From contig NZ_JAPNLM010000011.1 of the NCBI RefSeq assembly GCF_026627255.1, positions 185,848 to 249,847 of the forward strand: a DNA stretch of 64,000 nucleotides, written 5' to 3'. The notes under the pieces are model-generated. The model was not told the DNA's origin. It did no database searches and worked only from the letters and a program-made list of their open reading frames with translations. Each line of letters opens with the position of its first letter. Position 1 is the stretch's first letter. This document shows, in pieces, positions 17,370-25,057 of this stretch. A program made the translations under genes and the position numbers. Source of the DNA: Streptomyces antarcticus. Lineage in GTDB: Bacteria; Actinomycetota; Actinomycetes; Streptomycetales; Streptomycetaceae.

Positions 17370-17850
17370 CGCCCGCACGAAACCGGCCGGCACGCGGTTC
17401 AGCGGCCCGTCGCGGCCGCGGGTGGCGTGGTAGGCGTTCCCGTCGCGGCCGACCGCGAGGAGTTGGCCGTCGCCGTTCGGCAGCCCGGTGAGGGCGAGCG
17501 CGTCGGCGCCCGGCATCGGGCCGGACGGCCCGGTCGGACGGCCCCCGGCCGGACCCTGAGGCGGACGCGGACGCGGGCGGGGGGCGGGGGCGGGGCCTTC
17601 GGGGCGGCCGCGGACCGGCCCGGTCCACCCCACGAACTGGCCCATCCTGGCCGAAGGTGTGGACGCGGACGGTGGAGGCGTCGAGCGGGCGCAGCCGGAC
17701 CGTGTCGTCCTGGACGGTGACGTACGGGTCCAGGGTGCCGTCGACCATGGTCCGGTCGCCGGGGAAGCCGACGCGAGGGGCGGCACCGCGAGGGAGTTGT
17801 GGAAGTCGACCTCACCGACGGGGATACCGCCCCCGAGAGGCGTCAGGGCC
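17370..17850 (-). pseudogene. Frameshifted remnant of a secreted propeller-type protein
   Basis: Coding signals appear on the minus strand but hop between frames. PVGEVDFHNSLAVP comes first; then in a second frame FPGDRTMVDGTLDPYVTVQD and LRPLDASTVRVHTFGQDG; then, back in the first frame, QFVGWTGPV; after a Pro/Arg-rich low-complexity stretch, LTGLPNGDGQLLAVGRDGNA and YHATRGRDGPLNRVPAGF. The last part matches blades of lectin-like (PLL/tectonin) beta-propellers. At least two frameshifts are needed to join the pieces, so it is a pseudogene unless the low-complexity run hides sequencing errors. Confidence 0.6.
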
Positions 17851-17992
17851 GCGGGCCCGGCGGCGCCGGACTACGCCGTGCCCGCCTCCTGGAACGGCGA
17901 CGGGCACGACGGGCAGGCGGGCAGGCGGGCACGGCAGGAACGGCGGCCGGCACCGTGGCCGGCGGGGCGGGCACGGCGGCGGGCACCGTGGT

Positions 17993-18574
17993 TCAGCCGG
18001 TGAAGGCCTCGATGAGGGTCCAGACGGCAAGGCCGGCCATGCAGAGCGCGCCGATGCGCTGGACGGTCTTCAGCGGCACCCTCTTGGCGATGAACTGCCC
18101 TGCCACGAGGGCGAGTGCGGAGACGGACATGAGGGCGACGGCCGAGCCGATCGCGGTGGGAAGCCATCCGTTGGCGGCCGCGAGGTTGGCGGTGGTGATC
18201 TGGGTCAGATCACCCCACTCGCTGATGAAGACGGCCATGAACGCGGTGGTGTAGACGGGCCAGAACCCCGTCACGATCTTCGCGTCGGCGTCACCCTCGT
18301 CGTCGTCTCCACTGCGGAGCAGCACGAACGCGCCGAACGCGAACAGAGCGGCGGATACGAGCTTGACGGCCATGTTCGGCAGCAGGCTGAGGAGGCTGCC
18401 GGCGCTCACCGCGATGGCGACGTGCACGATGAACGCGGTCGAGGTGCCGAACCACACGTACAGCGGTCTCATGCGCGTGCCCATGGCGAGCGAGGCGAAC
18501 ATGGTCTTGTCGGGAAGCTCGGCGAGGAAGATCAGCCCGAAGGCGGTGAGGATCGCCACTGGGTCGAAGGTCAT
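17993..18574 (-). CDS. GDT1/TMEM165 family cation (Mn/Ca) exporter
   Basis: The 193-residue membrane protein has six predicted helices and the two family signatures ELPDKTMFAS (helix 1) and EWGDLTQITTAN (helix 4), variants of the E-x-G-D-K/R-T/S motif that forms the cation site. Between them is an acidic loop (GDDDEGDADAK). Bacterial relatives (MneA/MntX-like) export manganese. The start is ATG 18574; a longer frame would run into the leader. The leader carries a yybP-ykoY-type aptamer and a terminator-like hairpin, which supports manganese control. Confidence 0.85.
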   Translation of the reverse strand: MTFDPVAILTAFGLIFLAELPDKTMFASLAMGTRMRPLYVWFGTSTAFIVHVAIAVSAGSLLSLLPNMAVKLVSAALFAFGAFVLLRSGDDDEGDADAKIVTGFWPVYTTAFMAVFISEWGDLTQITTANLAAANGWLPTAIGSAVALMSVSALALVAGQFIAKRVPLKTVQRIGALCMAGLAVWTLIEAFTG

Positions 18575-18663
18575 TCCGGGTCTTTCTGCTGGGGCCGGAC
18601 CGCCAGCTCCTTCAGCACCCGGGCGGGCGATGGGAAGAACCACTCGGCCCGGCACGACGAAGC

Positions 18664-18685
18664 AGCCCGCACGGAGATGCGGGCT
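18664..18685 (-). terminator. Riboswitch expression-platform hairpin
   Basis: On the minus strand AGCCCGCA-TCTCCG-TGCGGGCT forms a perfect 8-bp stem, directly downstream of the aptamer and 90 bp before the GDT1 start codon. This is the place expected for a conditional terminator or antiterminator. Confidence 0.6.
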
Positions 18686-18689
18686 CGGT

Positions 18690-18800
18690 CATGCCGTAGC
18701 CGAAGGTCTCGTCCACCCCAGGATGTGGGGCCCGGTGGCCGGGATGCCCAAGGACATCCAGCGTGTCGACCAGCGGTATCGCAGGACTACTCCCCTTCGC
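18690..18800 (-). promoter_or_regulatory. yybP-ykoY-type (manganese) riboswitch aptamer
   Basis: Reading the minus strand from 18800: GAAGGGGAGTAG, then CTGGTCGACACGCTGG, a GC-rich stem, and GACCTTCGGCTACGG. The GGGGAGUAG opening, the GUC(A/G)ACA element and the closing GACCUUCGG are the conserved blocks of the yybP-ykoY class, which binds Mn2+. It sits in the leader of a GDT1-type manganese exporter gene, a pairing known from other bacteria. A TAGACT hexamer (18808-18813) just upstream is a likely -10 element. Confidence 0.85.
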
Positions 18801-19051
18801 TCCCGCCAGTCTAGCCGCATCCGCCCACCAGGCCGCGGCCGGGCCGGGTCACCGTCACCCGTTCTCCGCCGCCGGATCGGCTCCCGGTCGGGTCGCCGCG
18901 GCGGACGAGGCGGTACTTCTGGTACGTGGAGCCGGACGCACGCGGCTGGACACGCCGGACCGCGGACGGGAGCAGGTGTCTGCCCCTGGCCCCTGGCCGG
19001 GCGGGCCCGCTGCGCCGCTCGCACGAGCGCGTCCATGGCCGGAGACGTGCG

Positions 19052-19407
19052 TCACAGCTCCTGGAACCGGGATGCCGCAATGCCCGAGAGCCGGGCGGCG
19101 TCCCGCCGGCTCTCGCCGCGGCTGATCGCGATCAATGCGACCCGGAGCCTGGCGGGCATCGGCTCGCGCTTCGTCCGAGCCCGTGTACCTCCGCCAGAGC
19201 GGCGGCGCCCGCCACGGCATCGGCGAAGGCGGAATCCTCTTCGAGCCGGCGCTCAAGCATGCGAGCGGGCACTGCGGCCCAGACCGCGGCGGCAGCCGGG
19301 GATGGTCCCTGCGCCGTGGCCTGCAGCACATCGGCCATCCGTGAGATCGCCTCGCCCCTCCCCCCACAGCCCGCGCTCGGCCTCACCGGCCTCACCGGCC
19401 TCACCAC
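19052..19407 (-). pseudogene. Frameshifted homeodomain-like DNA-binding protein
   Basis: One minus frame reads ISRMADVLQATAQGPSPAAAAVWAAVP then RMLERRLEEDSAFADAVAGAAALAEVHG; near 19170 the signal moves to another frame, LRVALIAISRGESRRDAARL then SGIAASRFQEL and TGA at 19052. Both halves look like helix-turn-helix units (ARRLEEDxAF and ESRRDAARLSGI), as in small terminase-like or transposase-associated proteins. The frame change suggests a pseudogene. Confidence 0.45.
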
Positions 19408-19508
19408 CGCCCTCAGCGACGACGTACGCGGCCTCGCCGCCCCCCGGCGCCGGGGGGTTCAGGCCGGTACCGGATTACGACGGCGCCCATCGGCTACGGT
19501 CCTTGCCT

Positions 19509-20219
19509 GTGAACCGTACCGAGCGTCTGTACGCCCTCGTGGAGGAGTTGCGCGCGGTCTCGCCCCGGCCGCGCAGCGCCCGGTGGCTCGCGGAGCGCTT
19601 CGGCGTCAGCACCCGCACCATCGAGCGCGACCTCAGCGCCCTGCAGCAGTCCGGAGTGCCGCTCTACGCCGAACCGGGCCGCAGCGGCGGATACGTGGTG
19701 GACAAGGATCACACCCTGCCGCCCCTGACCGTCACCCCGTCCGAGGCCGCGGCCCTGGCCGTCGCCCTGCACGGACTGTCCGGGACACCGTTCGCCGCGG
19801 ACGCCCGCTCGGCGCTGCACAAGGTCTTCGCCGTCATGCCGCAGCGCGAACGCCAGGCCGCGCGCGAACTCGCCGCTCGGGTACGGCTCGCCGTGAACCC
19901 CGTACGGCCCTCCGCGCTCCCGCACACCCTGCTCGAGGCGCTCGCGAGCCGCCGGCTGCTGCACCTGTGCTACGCCGACGCGCGGGGCGAGGAGGTCACC
20001 GACCGCACCGTCGAGCCCCTGGGCTTCCTCGGAGGCGACCACTGGTACCTCATCGGCTGGTGCCGGGCGCGCTCCGCGGTGCGGGGGTTCCGCCTCGACC
20101 GCATTCGCGAGGCGCGGGCTCTGGAGGAGACGACGGAACCGCGTCCGGTGGACCTGTCCCAACTGGACACCCCCGGTTGGGATTTCGCCGCACTTGACAA
20201 GCTCTACGGTTTCGCTTGA
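19509..20219 (+). CDS. WYL-domain (YafY-like) transcriptional regulator
   Basis: A 236-residue protein with an N-terminal winged helix (about 5-60: RPRSARWLAERFGVSTRTIERDLSALQQSGVPLYAE) followed by the GRSGGY wing. The C-terminal WYL region includes RRLLHLCYADARGEEVTDRT, EPLGFLGGDHWYLIGWCRA and the RLDRIREARAL segment. WYL domains sense nucleic acid or nucleotide ligands. The GTG at 19509 begins MNRTERLYALVEEL. It probably controls the SnoaL-like gene 90 bp downstream. Confidence 0.85.
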   Translation: MNRTERLYALVEELRAVSPRPRSARWLAERFGVSTRTIERDLSALQQSGVPLYAEPGRSGGYVVDKDHTLPPLTVTPSEAAALAVALHGLSGTPFAADARSALHKVFAVMPQRERQAARELAARVRLAVNPVRPSALPHTLLEALASRRLLHLCYADARGEEVTDRTVEPLGFLGGDHWYLIGWCRARSAVRGFRLDRIREARALEETTEPRPVDLSQLDTPGWDFAALDKLYGFA

Positions 20220-20308
20220 GCCGCGGCTCCAAGGGCCAAACACCGACAGGGGGTTGTCGCCCCCGGCCCGGAGGCTGAGTCACAACGAACCGACCACGGA
20301 GGGCACTC

Positions 20309-20743
20309 ATGCCTGTGACGACGACCCCCACCACCACCGACTCCGCTCCGCTGACCCGGGAGGCCGGCACCCGGCTGGTGGAGGGCTGGACGGCGCTCTG
20401 GAACGGAGACGTCGCCCCCGCCGAGCAGATCCTCGCCCCCGACTTCCGGCTGCACTTCGCGGACGACTTCGACGGCACCGGCTCCGCCAAGACGTTCGGC
20501 CAGAACGAACTGACGGCGTTCATCACGGCCAACAGCCAAGCCCTCACCGGCATGACGTTCGCCGCCGACGCCGCACCGCTGGTCGACACCGAGCGCGGCG
20601 AGATGGCCTGCCGGTGGATCGAGAGCCACGCCGACGGAGACGGCGACATCATCGTCAAGAGCGGCATCGACATGTTCGCGGTCACGGACGGCCGGATCTC
20701 CGCCGTGTGGTCGCTCACCGGCAACCGCCGCTTCGCGGCCTGA
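20309..20743 (+). CDS. NTF2-like/SnoaL-like protein
   Basis: The 144-residue protein has the cone-shaped NTF2-like pattern: LVEGWTALWNGDVAPAEQIL, APDFRLHFADDF, ELTAFITANSQALTGMTF and a C-terminal sheet (GIDMFAVTDGRISAVWSLTG). Members are small-molecule isomerases, cyclases or stress proteins. ATG 20309 has GGAGGG upstream. Co-directional with the WYL regulator, which is the likely controller. Confidence 0.75.
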   Translation: MPVTTTPTTTDSAPLTREAGTRLVEGWTALWNGDVAPAEQILAPDFRLHFADDFDGTGSAKTFGQNELTAFITANSQALTGMTFAADAAPLVDTERGEMACRWIESHADGDGDIIVKSGIDMFAVTDGRISAVWSLTGNRRFAA

Positions 20744-20870
20744 GCGAAACACCTCCTGACCGGCGCGCGGCCTGACCGGCACGTGTCCGGTGCCGGGCGC
20801 TCCGGCCCGGGGACCGGCGTCGCCCGCCCGGACATCACACGTACCGGTCTCAGGCTCGGGCAGCGAGACT

Positions 20871-21356
20871 GTGACCGTGGACGCGAAGAACGAGGCCTCC
20901 GACCGACAGCCGCTCCTGCCTCCGAGACCGGTCATGCCGGACATGGCCGCGGCACGCGCCCGCGGGCCCGTTGACCTCGTCGAGGCGAGGTGGCAGTCCC
21001 TCCTGCTCGCGTGGCAGTGGAGGCAGGAAGCGCAGAAGATCCGCGCGGCCGGCCGCCCCTTCCCCCCGATCGTCCCCCTGCTGGAGGCCGCAGCCGCTCA
21101 ACCACGAATCCGGCGGCTCTATCCGTTCACCAGTCACTTCGCCCTCGGCCTCGGCAGCTCCACCGGCCACCCCTGGACTGTGTGGGGCGGGTCGATCGAG
21201 CCCCTGCGCAACGGGCGGTTCACGGTTCGCCGACGCGAGCCCTACGCCGTGATCGGCGAAGTCGCCACCGCCGAAGAGGCCGTGCGCCTCCTGGCGGAGC
21301 TCCTGCCCACCGGTTGTGAGCCCGCCATCACCGCCTCCGAGGCCGAACGCGCCTGA
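20871..21356 (+). CDS. DUF6193-like protein
   Basis: The 161-residue product has a helical N-terminus (VEARWQSLLLAWQWRQEAQKI) and a C-terminal domain typical of DUF6193: PRIRRLYPFTSHFALGLGSS, HPWTVWGGSIEPLRNGRFTV, EVATAEEAVRLLAELLPTGCEPA. Such proteins are scattered in streptomycete accessory DNA, some near natural-product clusters; the function is unknown. GTG 20871 is the preferred start, although no strong ribosome site is present and a GTG two codons later is possible. Confidence 0.65.
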   Translation: MTVDAKNEASDRQPLLPPRPVMPDMAAARARGPVDLVEARWQSLLLAWQWRQEAQKIRAAGRPFPPIVPLLEAAAAQPRIRRLYPFTSHFALGLGSSTGHPWTVWGGSIEPLRNGRFTVRRREPYAVIGEVATAEEAVRLLAELLPTGCEPAITASEAERA

Positions 21357-21573
21357 GGAGCGGCGAGACCACGAGTCCGCTGTGGCCCGTTGACCGTCCG
21401 TGCCCGCGCGGTCGGACGTGTGGTGGGAGGAACTTCGGCCGACGGGGCGAACGAGCATGCTTTCCCCTGCGCACGCTCATCCGCGGGCCGATTCCGCATC
21501 CTTGCCCGTGGGGGTCCAACGGTCGTGTCGTCTACCGGTGTTCTTCGTCCACGCCCAGCGCTACCCGGCGGAA

Positions 21574-21604
21574 CGAACCCCCGGCCTGCCCGGCCGGGGG
21601 TTCG
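21574..21604 (-). terminator. Terminator after the DUF4236 gene
   Basis: CGAACCCCCGGCC (21574-21586) and GGCCGGGGGTTCG (21592-21604) form a perfect 13-bp stem with a five-base loop, 26 bases beyond the DUF4236 stop. Confidence 0.7.
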
Positions 21605-21629
21605 TGGACGCCCGCACACACCCCGCGGA

Positions 21630-21821
21630 TCAGCTGCGGGTGGTCTTGCGCCAGCCGAAGGGGCCGGGCAGGTCCACCGAGGTGGTGCGGCGTCCGGTGC
21701 TGCTGTGGGTGTGACGCGGGCCGTGCTTGCCGCCACCGGTGGTGATCGACCACGACTTGCGGTTGATGTTGAGCCGGACGCCGGGCAGGATCCTGAAGCT
21801 CTTGCGGAATGTCAGCGGCAT
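21630..21821 (-). CDS. DUF4236 domain protein
   Basis: The 63-residue protein is almost wholly the DUF4236 motif: LTFRKSFRILPGVRLNINR, KSWSITTGG, RHTHSSTGRRTTSVDLPGPF. This small basic domain often forms the N-terminus of bacterial membrane or phage-associated proteins; here it is free-standing. The ATG at 21821 is clear. It is followed by a strong terminator hairpin. Biochemical role unknown. Confidence 0.8.
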   Translation of the reverse strand: MPLTFRKSFRILPGVRLNINRKSWSITTGGGKHGPRHTHSSTGRRTTSVDLPGPFGWRKTTRS

Positions 21822-22032
21822 GACGTCTCACTTCCTCGGTGACGTAGGGACGGGGAGCGGCCCGACTGTTCCTGCGTTCAGGCCAGTTGGCATACGTGTG
21901 TCCGGCGCGGCCCGTTCCATGCACGTCCGAACACAGCATCTGCGCACCACTTCCGGAGCACCGGAGGACGGGGACAGAGGACGGGGACAGAGCGCACGGA
22001 ACCGAGCTCGTCGCGCGGCGTACGCGGTACGG

Positions 22033-22662
22033 CTACGGGACCCGCCAGACGTTGGCGAAGGCCGCGTTCTCGATGGACCGCCGCTGGCGGACGGCTTCCA
22101 GTTCCAGGACCGCGTCGTTGACCGCGGCCAGCACGGTCGTCACCGCTCCGCCGCCCGGCGCCGTCTCGGCCTCGGCCTCCGCCTTCTCCTCGGCCTCGGC
22201 CGGGCCGCGGCGGATGCCGACGGCCGCGGCGAGAGCCGCGAGGACGGGCTCGTCCTCCTCCCAGCGGCTCCGCGCCCGAAGCCGGTCGGGAGTGTCGACG
22301 AGCTCCATGCGCTCGGCCCCGAAAGGCAGTCGGCCGCGCCGGGCGCGTGTCAGCAGACCGTCCTCCTCGAACGCGGCCTGGTAGGCGGCGGCGAGGTCGC
22401 GGCCCCGGCGCCACAGCCAGTCCTCGAGGGGCTCGTACGGTGGCTGCCGAAGGAGGGCCGACGCCGCCGCGCCGATCAGCCGGTCGTCCGGTACGTGCTG
22501 CGCGCCCGGCACGATGAGGTCTCCGTCCAGGGCGATGGCCCGCGTACTCAGGAGATCGATCAGTTCGGCACCTGCGAGGGACAAGGAGAGGTCGCCCTGC
22601 CCCACGGCACCCTCCGGGCGGGGTTCCATGGCAAGGGTGAAAAGATCTTTCGCCGTGGTCAT
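22033..22662 (-). CDS. GPP34 (Golgi phosphoprotein 3-like) protein
   Basis: The 209-residue protein matches the bacterial GPP34 family: TAKDLFTLAMEP, DLSLSLAGAELIDLLSTRAI with LDGDLIVPG, a central DRLIGAAASALL and DWLWRRGRDL segment, and a C-terminal helix (TVLAAVNDAVLELEAV). GOLPH3 proteins bind phosphoinositides; bacterial copies are common in Streptomyces but their role is unknown. An Ala/Glu-rich run (AEAEEKAEAEAE) lies near residue 165. ATG 22662 follows GAGGGAG; the longer frame upstream is not gene-like. Confidence 0.8.
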   Translation of the reverse strand: MTTAKDLFTLAMEPRPEGAVGQGDLSLSLAGAELIDLLSTRAIALDGDLIVPGAQHVPDDRLIGAAASALLRQPPYEPLEDWLWRRGRDLAAAYQAAFEEDGLLTRARRGRLPFGAERMELVDTPDRLRARSRWEEDEPVLAALAAAVGIRRGPAEAEEKAEAEAETAPGGGAVTTVLAAVNDAVLELEAVRQRRSIENAAFANVWRVP

Positions 22663-23132
22663 ATACGACTCCCTCGTCGTCGGCCGAACCAGCGTTCCAT
22701 GGCCGAAGCGGTACGTACGGGTCGGGTACTGCTCCCGGGCGACAGCAAACCACACACGGCACTGCCCGCTCCGGCGATCCTTCCGCCCCGGCCGCCCCCC
22801 GCCGTCAGCACCGTATCTACGCCCCGGAGAGCCTGGGAGGGGGCCGAGTCCTTGCAGGGGCCTCGGCGAAGACGGCGGCTGTTCGAGCGAGTCGAGGGCG
22901 GCCAGGGGGGGGTCGCCCCGAGCAGCCGGGGCAGTACGGCCTCCAGTTCCTCGATCCACAGCGCGAGCCCGGCCGAGGTCGCTGCGGCGAGGGCGGGCGC
23001 GGTCTGGCCGGCGGCGAGCGGCTGGCCGAGGACGGCGACCTGCCCGGCGGCCCGTTCCTCGGCGTGCATCGCACGGGCGAAGGCCAGGAGTTCCGCGCCG
23101 GGGGTCCGTGTATCGCGCGCGTATCGGGCGTC

Positions 23133-23228
23133 GACAGCGTCGTCCGCGCCCACGGCGGGACCCTCCACCTCGCCTCCCGCCCCGAGGGCGGTCTCCTCGC
23201 CACGGTCAGACTCCCCGGCACGCCGTAG
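23133..23228 (+). pseudogene. C-terminal fragment of a sensor histidine kinase
   Basis: The 31-codon frame VDSVVRAHGGTLHLASRPEG followed by GLLATVRLPGTP and TAG (23226-23228) is the end of a HATPase_c domain: the IVxxVVxAHGG helix after the G2 box and the final strand (ATVRLP). No N, G1 or F boxes precede it. It is a left-over tail from a deleted kinase. Confidence 0.65.
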
Positions 23229-23245
23229 ACCCCCGCCCCCGGGGC

Positions 23246-23299
23246 GGGAGCCACCGGGGGGAGCCACCGGGGGGAGCCACCGGGGGGAGCCACCGGGGG
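23246..23299. repeat. Four tandem copies of a 13-bp unit
   Basis: GAGCCACCGG recurs at 23248, 23261, 23274 and 23287, a 13-bp period (GGGGAGCCACCGG). It lies between the kinase remnant and the downstream end of a GNAT gene. Confidence 0.8.
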
Positions 23300-23302
23300 C
23301 GG

Positions 23303-23872
23303 CTACCTGCGGAGGTCCAGCATGCAGAAGACCTTGTCGTACCGCTTCTCCCCGACGGCCACGAAGTCGGGGAGACGGCCGTACTCGGTGAAGCCGAGCG
23401 AGCGGTACAGGCGAAGGGCCGCGGCATTGTCACCCCGGACGTCCAAGGTGAGGACCTCGATCCCGGCCGTCCGGGCGTCCTCGATCAAGGCGGCTGTCAG
23501 TGCACGGCCGACGCCACGGCCGTGGACGGTGGCGTCCACCGCGAGTTTCTCCAGGTCGGCGTGTGGGCGATGGGTCTGCCGCGTGTAGCGACGCCAGTAG
23601 CCCAGGCCGACGAGCCGGTTGTCGAGGTGGGCGGCGCGCAGGGCCGCGTCCCCCGCCCGCGCCGCGGAGACGATGTCGTCGAGCAGCGCCGCGACCTCGT
23701 CCGGCGAGGGCGGTTCCACCCAGCCCAGCGCGGCGCCTCCCCGTACCAGCTCCGCGAGGATCTCGTACGCAGGCCGCGCGAACCGCTCAGTCCGCTTCGG
23801 GTCGGAGGCCAGGCCCGCGGCGTCGAGGAGGGCCGGCCCGTCGGCCGGGCCGCAGATCATCTCCGGGTTCAT
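23303..23872 (-). CDS. GNAT-family N-acetyltransferase
   Basis: The 189-residue protein has a helical N-terminus and a C-terminal GNAT core: LEKLAVDATVHGRGVGRALTAALIEDA contains the VxxxxxGRGVGRAL acetyl-CoA loop (R/Q-x-x-G-x-G/A), and GDNAAALRLYRSLGFTEYGRLPDF is alpha4-beta6. It acetylates an unknown small molecule or protein. The ATG at 23872 is six bases from a TAGACT hexamer and lacks a ribosome site, so it is probably leaderless. Confidence 0.85.
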   Translation of the reverse strand: MNPEMICGPADGPALLDAAGLASDPKRTERFARPAYEILAELVRGGAALGWVEPPSPDEVAALLDDIVSAARAGDAALRAAHLDNRLVGLGYWRRYTRQTHRPHADLEKLAVDATVHGRGVGRALTAALIEDARTAGIEVLTLDVRGDNAAALRLYRSLGFTEYGRLPDFVAVGEKRYDKVFCMLDLRR

Positions 23873-23878
23873 GATCGG

Positions 23879-23884
23879 AGTCTA
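23879..23884 (-). promoter_or_regulatory. -10 hexamer TAGACT exactly 6 nt before ATG 23872 (leaderless promoter)
   Basis: Minus strand TAGACT, CCGATC, ATG. No ribosome site between them. Confidence 0.5.
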
Positions 23885-23956
23885 GTGAGCCCCCGGGCCA
23901 CCACGGACCCCGGCGCTCGACACCCTGTTCGCCGGCGGCACCCCCGGACGTCCGGC

Positions 23957-24241
23957 CTAGCCTTTCCGATGCTGACCCTCGGGTGTCTGCTCGTCCCGCG
24001 CCTCCGCCATCCGCGGAACGCGCGCGGTACCGGCGCCGCCTACGGGCCGTTCACCCCGGGAGCGGCCCACTTGCGTCCACTCGGCGAACCACCAGGCGCC
24101 GGTGACCACGGCCCCCCACAGCAGCCCGCTGAGCAGGGCCGACCGCCAGGAAGCGTCCTCACCCCAGCGCTCGACGCCGGTCAATACCAACCAGCTGATC
24201 ACAAGTACAACAGCCGTACGAACACGTCGATGCCTGAACAT
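23957..24241 (-). CDS. Small two-helix membrane protein
   Basis: The 94-residue product starts MFRHRRVRTAVVLVISWLVL, with two hydrophobic stretches (about 9-24 and 34-52, the second with SALLSGLLWGAVVTGAWWFAE) and a hydrophilic, charged tail of about 40 residues. It is divergent from the whiB-like gene. No family recognised. Confidence 0.55.
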   Translation of the reverse strand: MFRHRRVRTAVVLVISWLVLTGVERWGEDASWRSALLSGLLWGAVVTGAWWFAEWTQVGRSRGERPVGGAGTARVPRMAEARDEQTPEGQHRKG

Positions 24242-24396
24242 GCGGCCCGCCTACCCCGTACGCGTGCGTCAAACGGAGTCCCGCACGTTCCGATTCCGAA
24301 TCAGGCCGACGATTGCCCGTTCCCCTGCATACAGCCGCCGATACCGGCCAGGCGAGCAGTGACCCATCCGGAAGGCAACGCAACGGAGGCACGACG

Positions 24397-24654
24397 ATGG
24401 ACTGGCGTCACCAGGCCGCCTGCCGGCAGGCAGACCCGGACCTGTTCTTCCCCATCGGCACCAGCGGCCCGGCCCTGCTCCAAGTCGAGGAGGCCAAGGC
24501 GGTGTGCCGGGGCTGCCCGGTTCTCAACGACTGCCTGCGGTGGGCCCTCGAAGGGGGCCAGGACATGGGCGTCTGCGGCGGCCTCACCGAGGACGAGCGA
24601 CGCGCGCTCAAGCGCCGGACGACCAAAGCGGCCCGAGCCCGGCTGCAAGCCTGA
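24397..24654 (+). CDS. WhiB-like iron-sulfur regulator
   Basis: The 85-residue protein has the four cluster Cys of Wbl proteins: Cys9 (AACRQADPDLFF), Cys37 and Cys40 (CRGC) and Cys46 (NDC), expected to hold a [4Fe-4S] cluster. The basic C-terminus (ALKRRTTKAARARLQA) would contact DNA, usually together with sigma-A. The invariant G-V/I-W-G-G turn reads GVCGGL, with Cys60 in place of Trp, an unusual change. ATG 24397 has CGGAGG upstream; an earlier in-frame start at 24313 lacks support. Confidence 0.85.
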   Translation: MDWRHQAACRQADPDLFFPIGTSGPALLQVEEAKAVCRGCPVLNDCLRWALEGGQDMGVCGGLTEDERRALKRRTTKAARARLQA

Positions 24655-25057
24655 TCCCACCCGGGCGGACGATGGACGACACCTGGCTTCGCGCAGCGTG
24701 GTGATGCTGCCGGAGGGCGCTCGGAAACAGGCGTAGTTGGCTGACACGATCGGCATCCTGATCCAGGACGCCACGTCCCACGTCAGGACGCCGCGTCCCA
24801 CGTCAGGACGGACGCCACGCCTGCGGCCTCCTCCCTCCCGCTTCGCCGCAGGACTTCTCGCGCGGCCTGCGGTCCAGGACCGGTTTCACACCGCACAGCT
24901 CGACCACCCCCGACAGCGTGGCGCACACGTATGGGCGGTGGAGGGGCGACGATGGGATGGCCGTGAGGACAGACGCCGGTACACCGCCCCGACCAGGCAG
25001 GAGGCCACGGCCTCCAGCGGCCGGGAGGAGTCCGGAGTACCAGGAGGAGTCCGGAGT
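24655..25057. other. Intergenic leader of the phosphatase gene
   Basis: No gene supported. The frame of the downstream gene is open back to 24737 but has poor composition. It contains the 20-bp tandem duplication at 24767-24811 and, just before the phosphatase, repeated AGGAG(T)CCGGAGT elements (25026-25057). Confidence 0.5.
24767..24811. repeat. Tandem duplication of a 20-bp unit
   Basis: GGACGCCACGTCCCACGTCA (24767-24786) is followed by a copy differing at one base (24787-24806) and by GGACG. Each unit contains two CACGTC/CCACGT boxes. Confidence 0.7.

Noticed and set aside
22663..23115. Minus-strand frame with LLAFARAMHAEERAAGQVAV
   Set aside because: Reads like a protein for about 60 residues but no start, family or stop fits; left unassigned rather than called.
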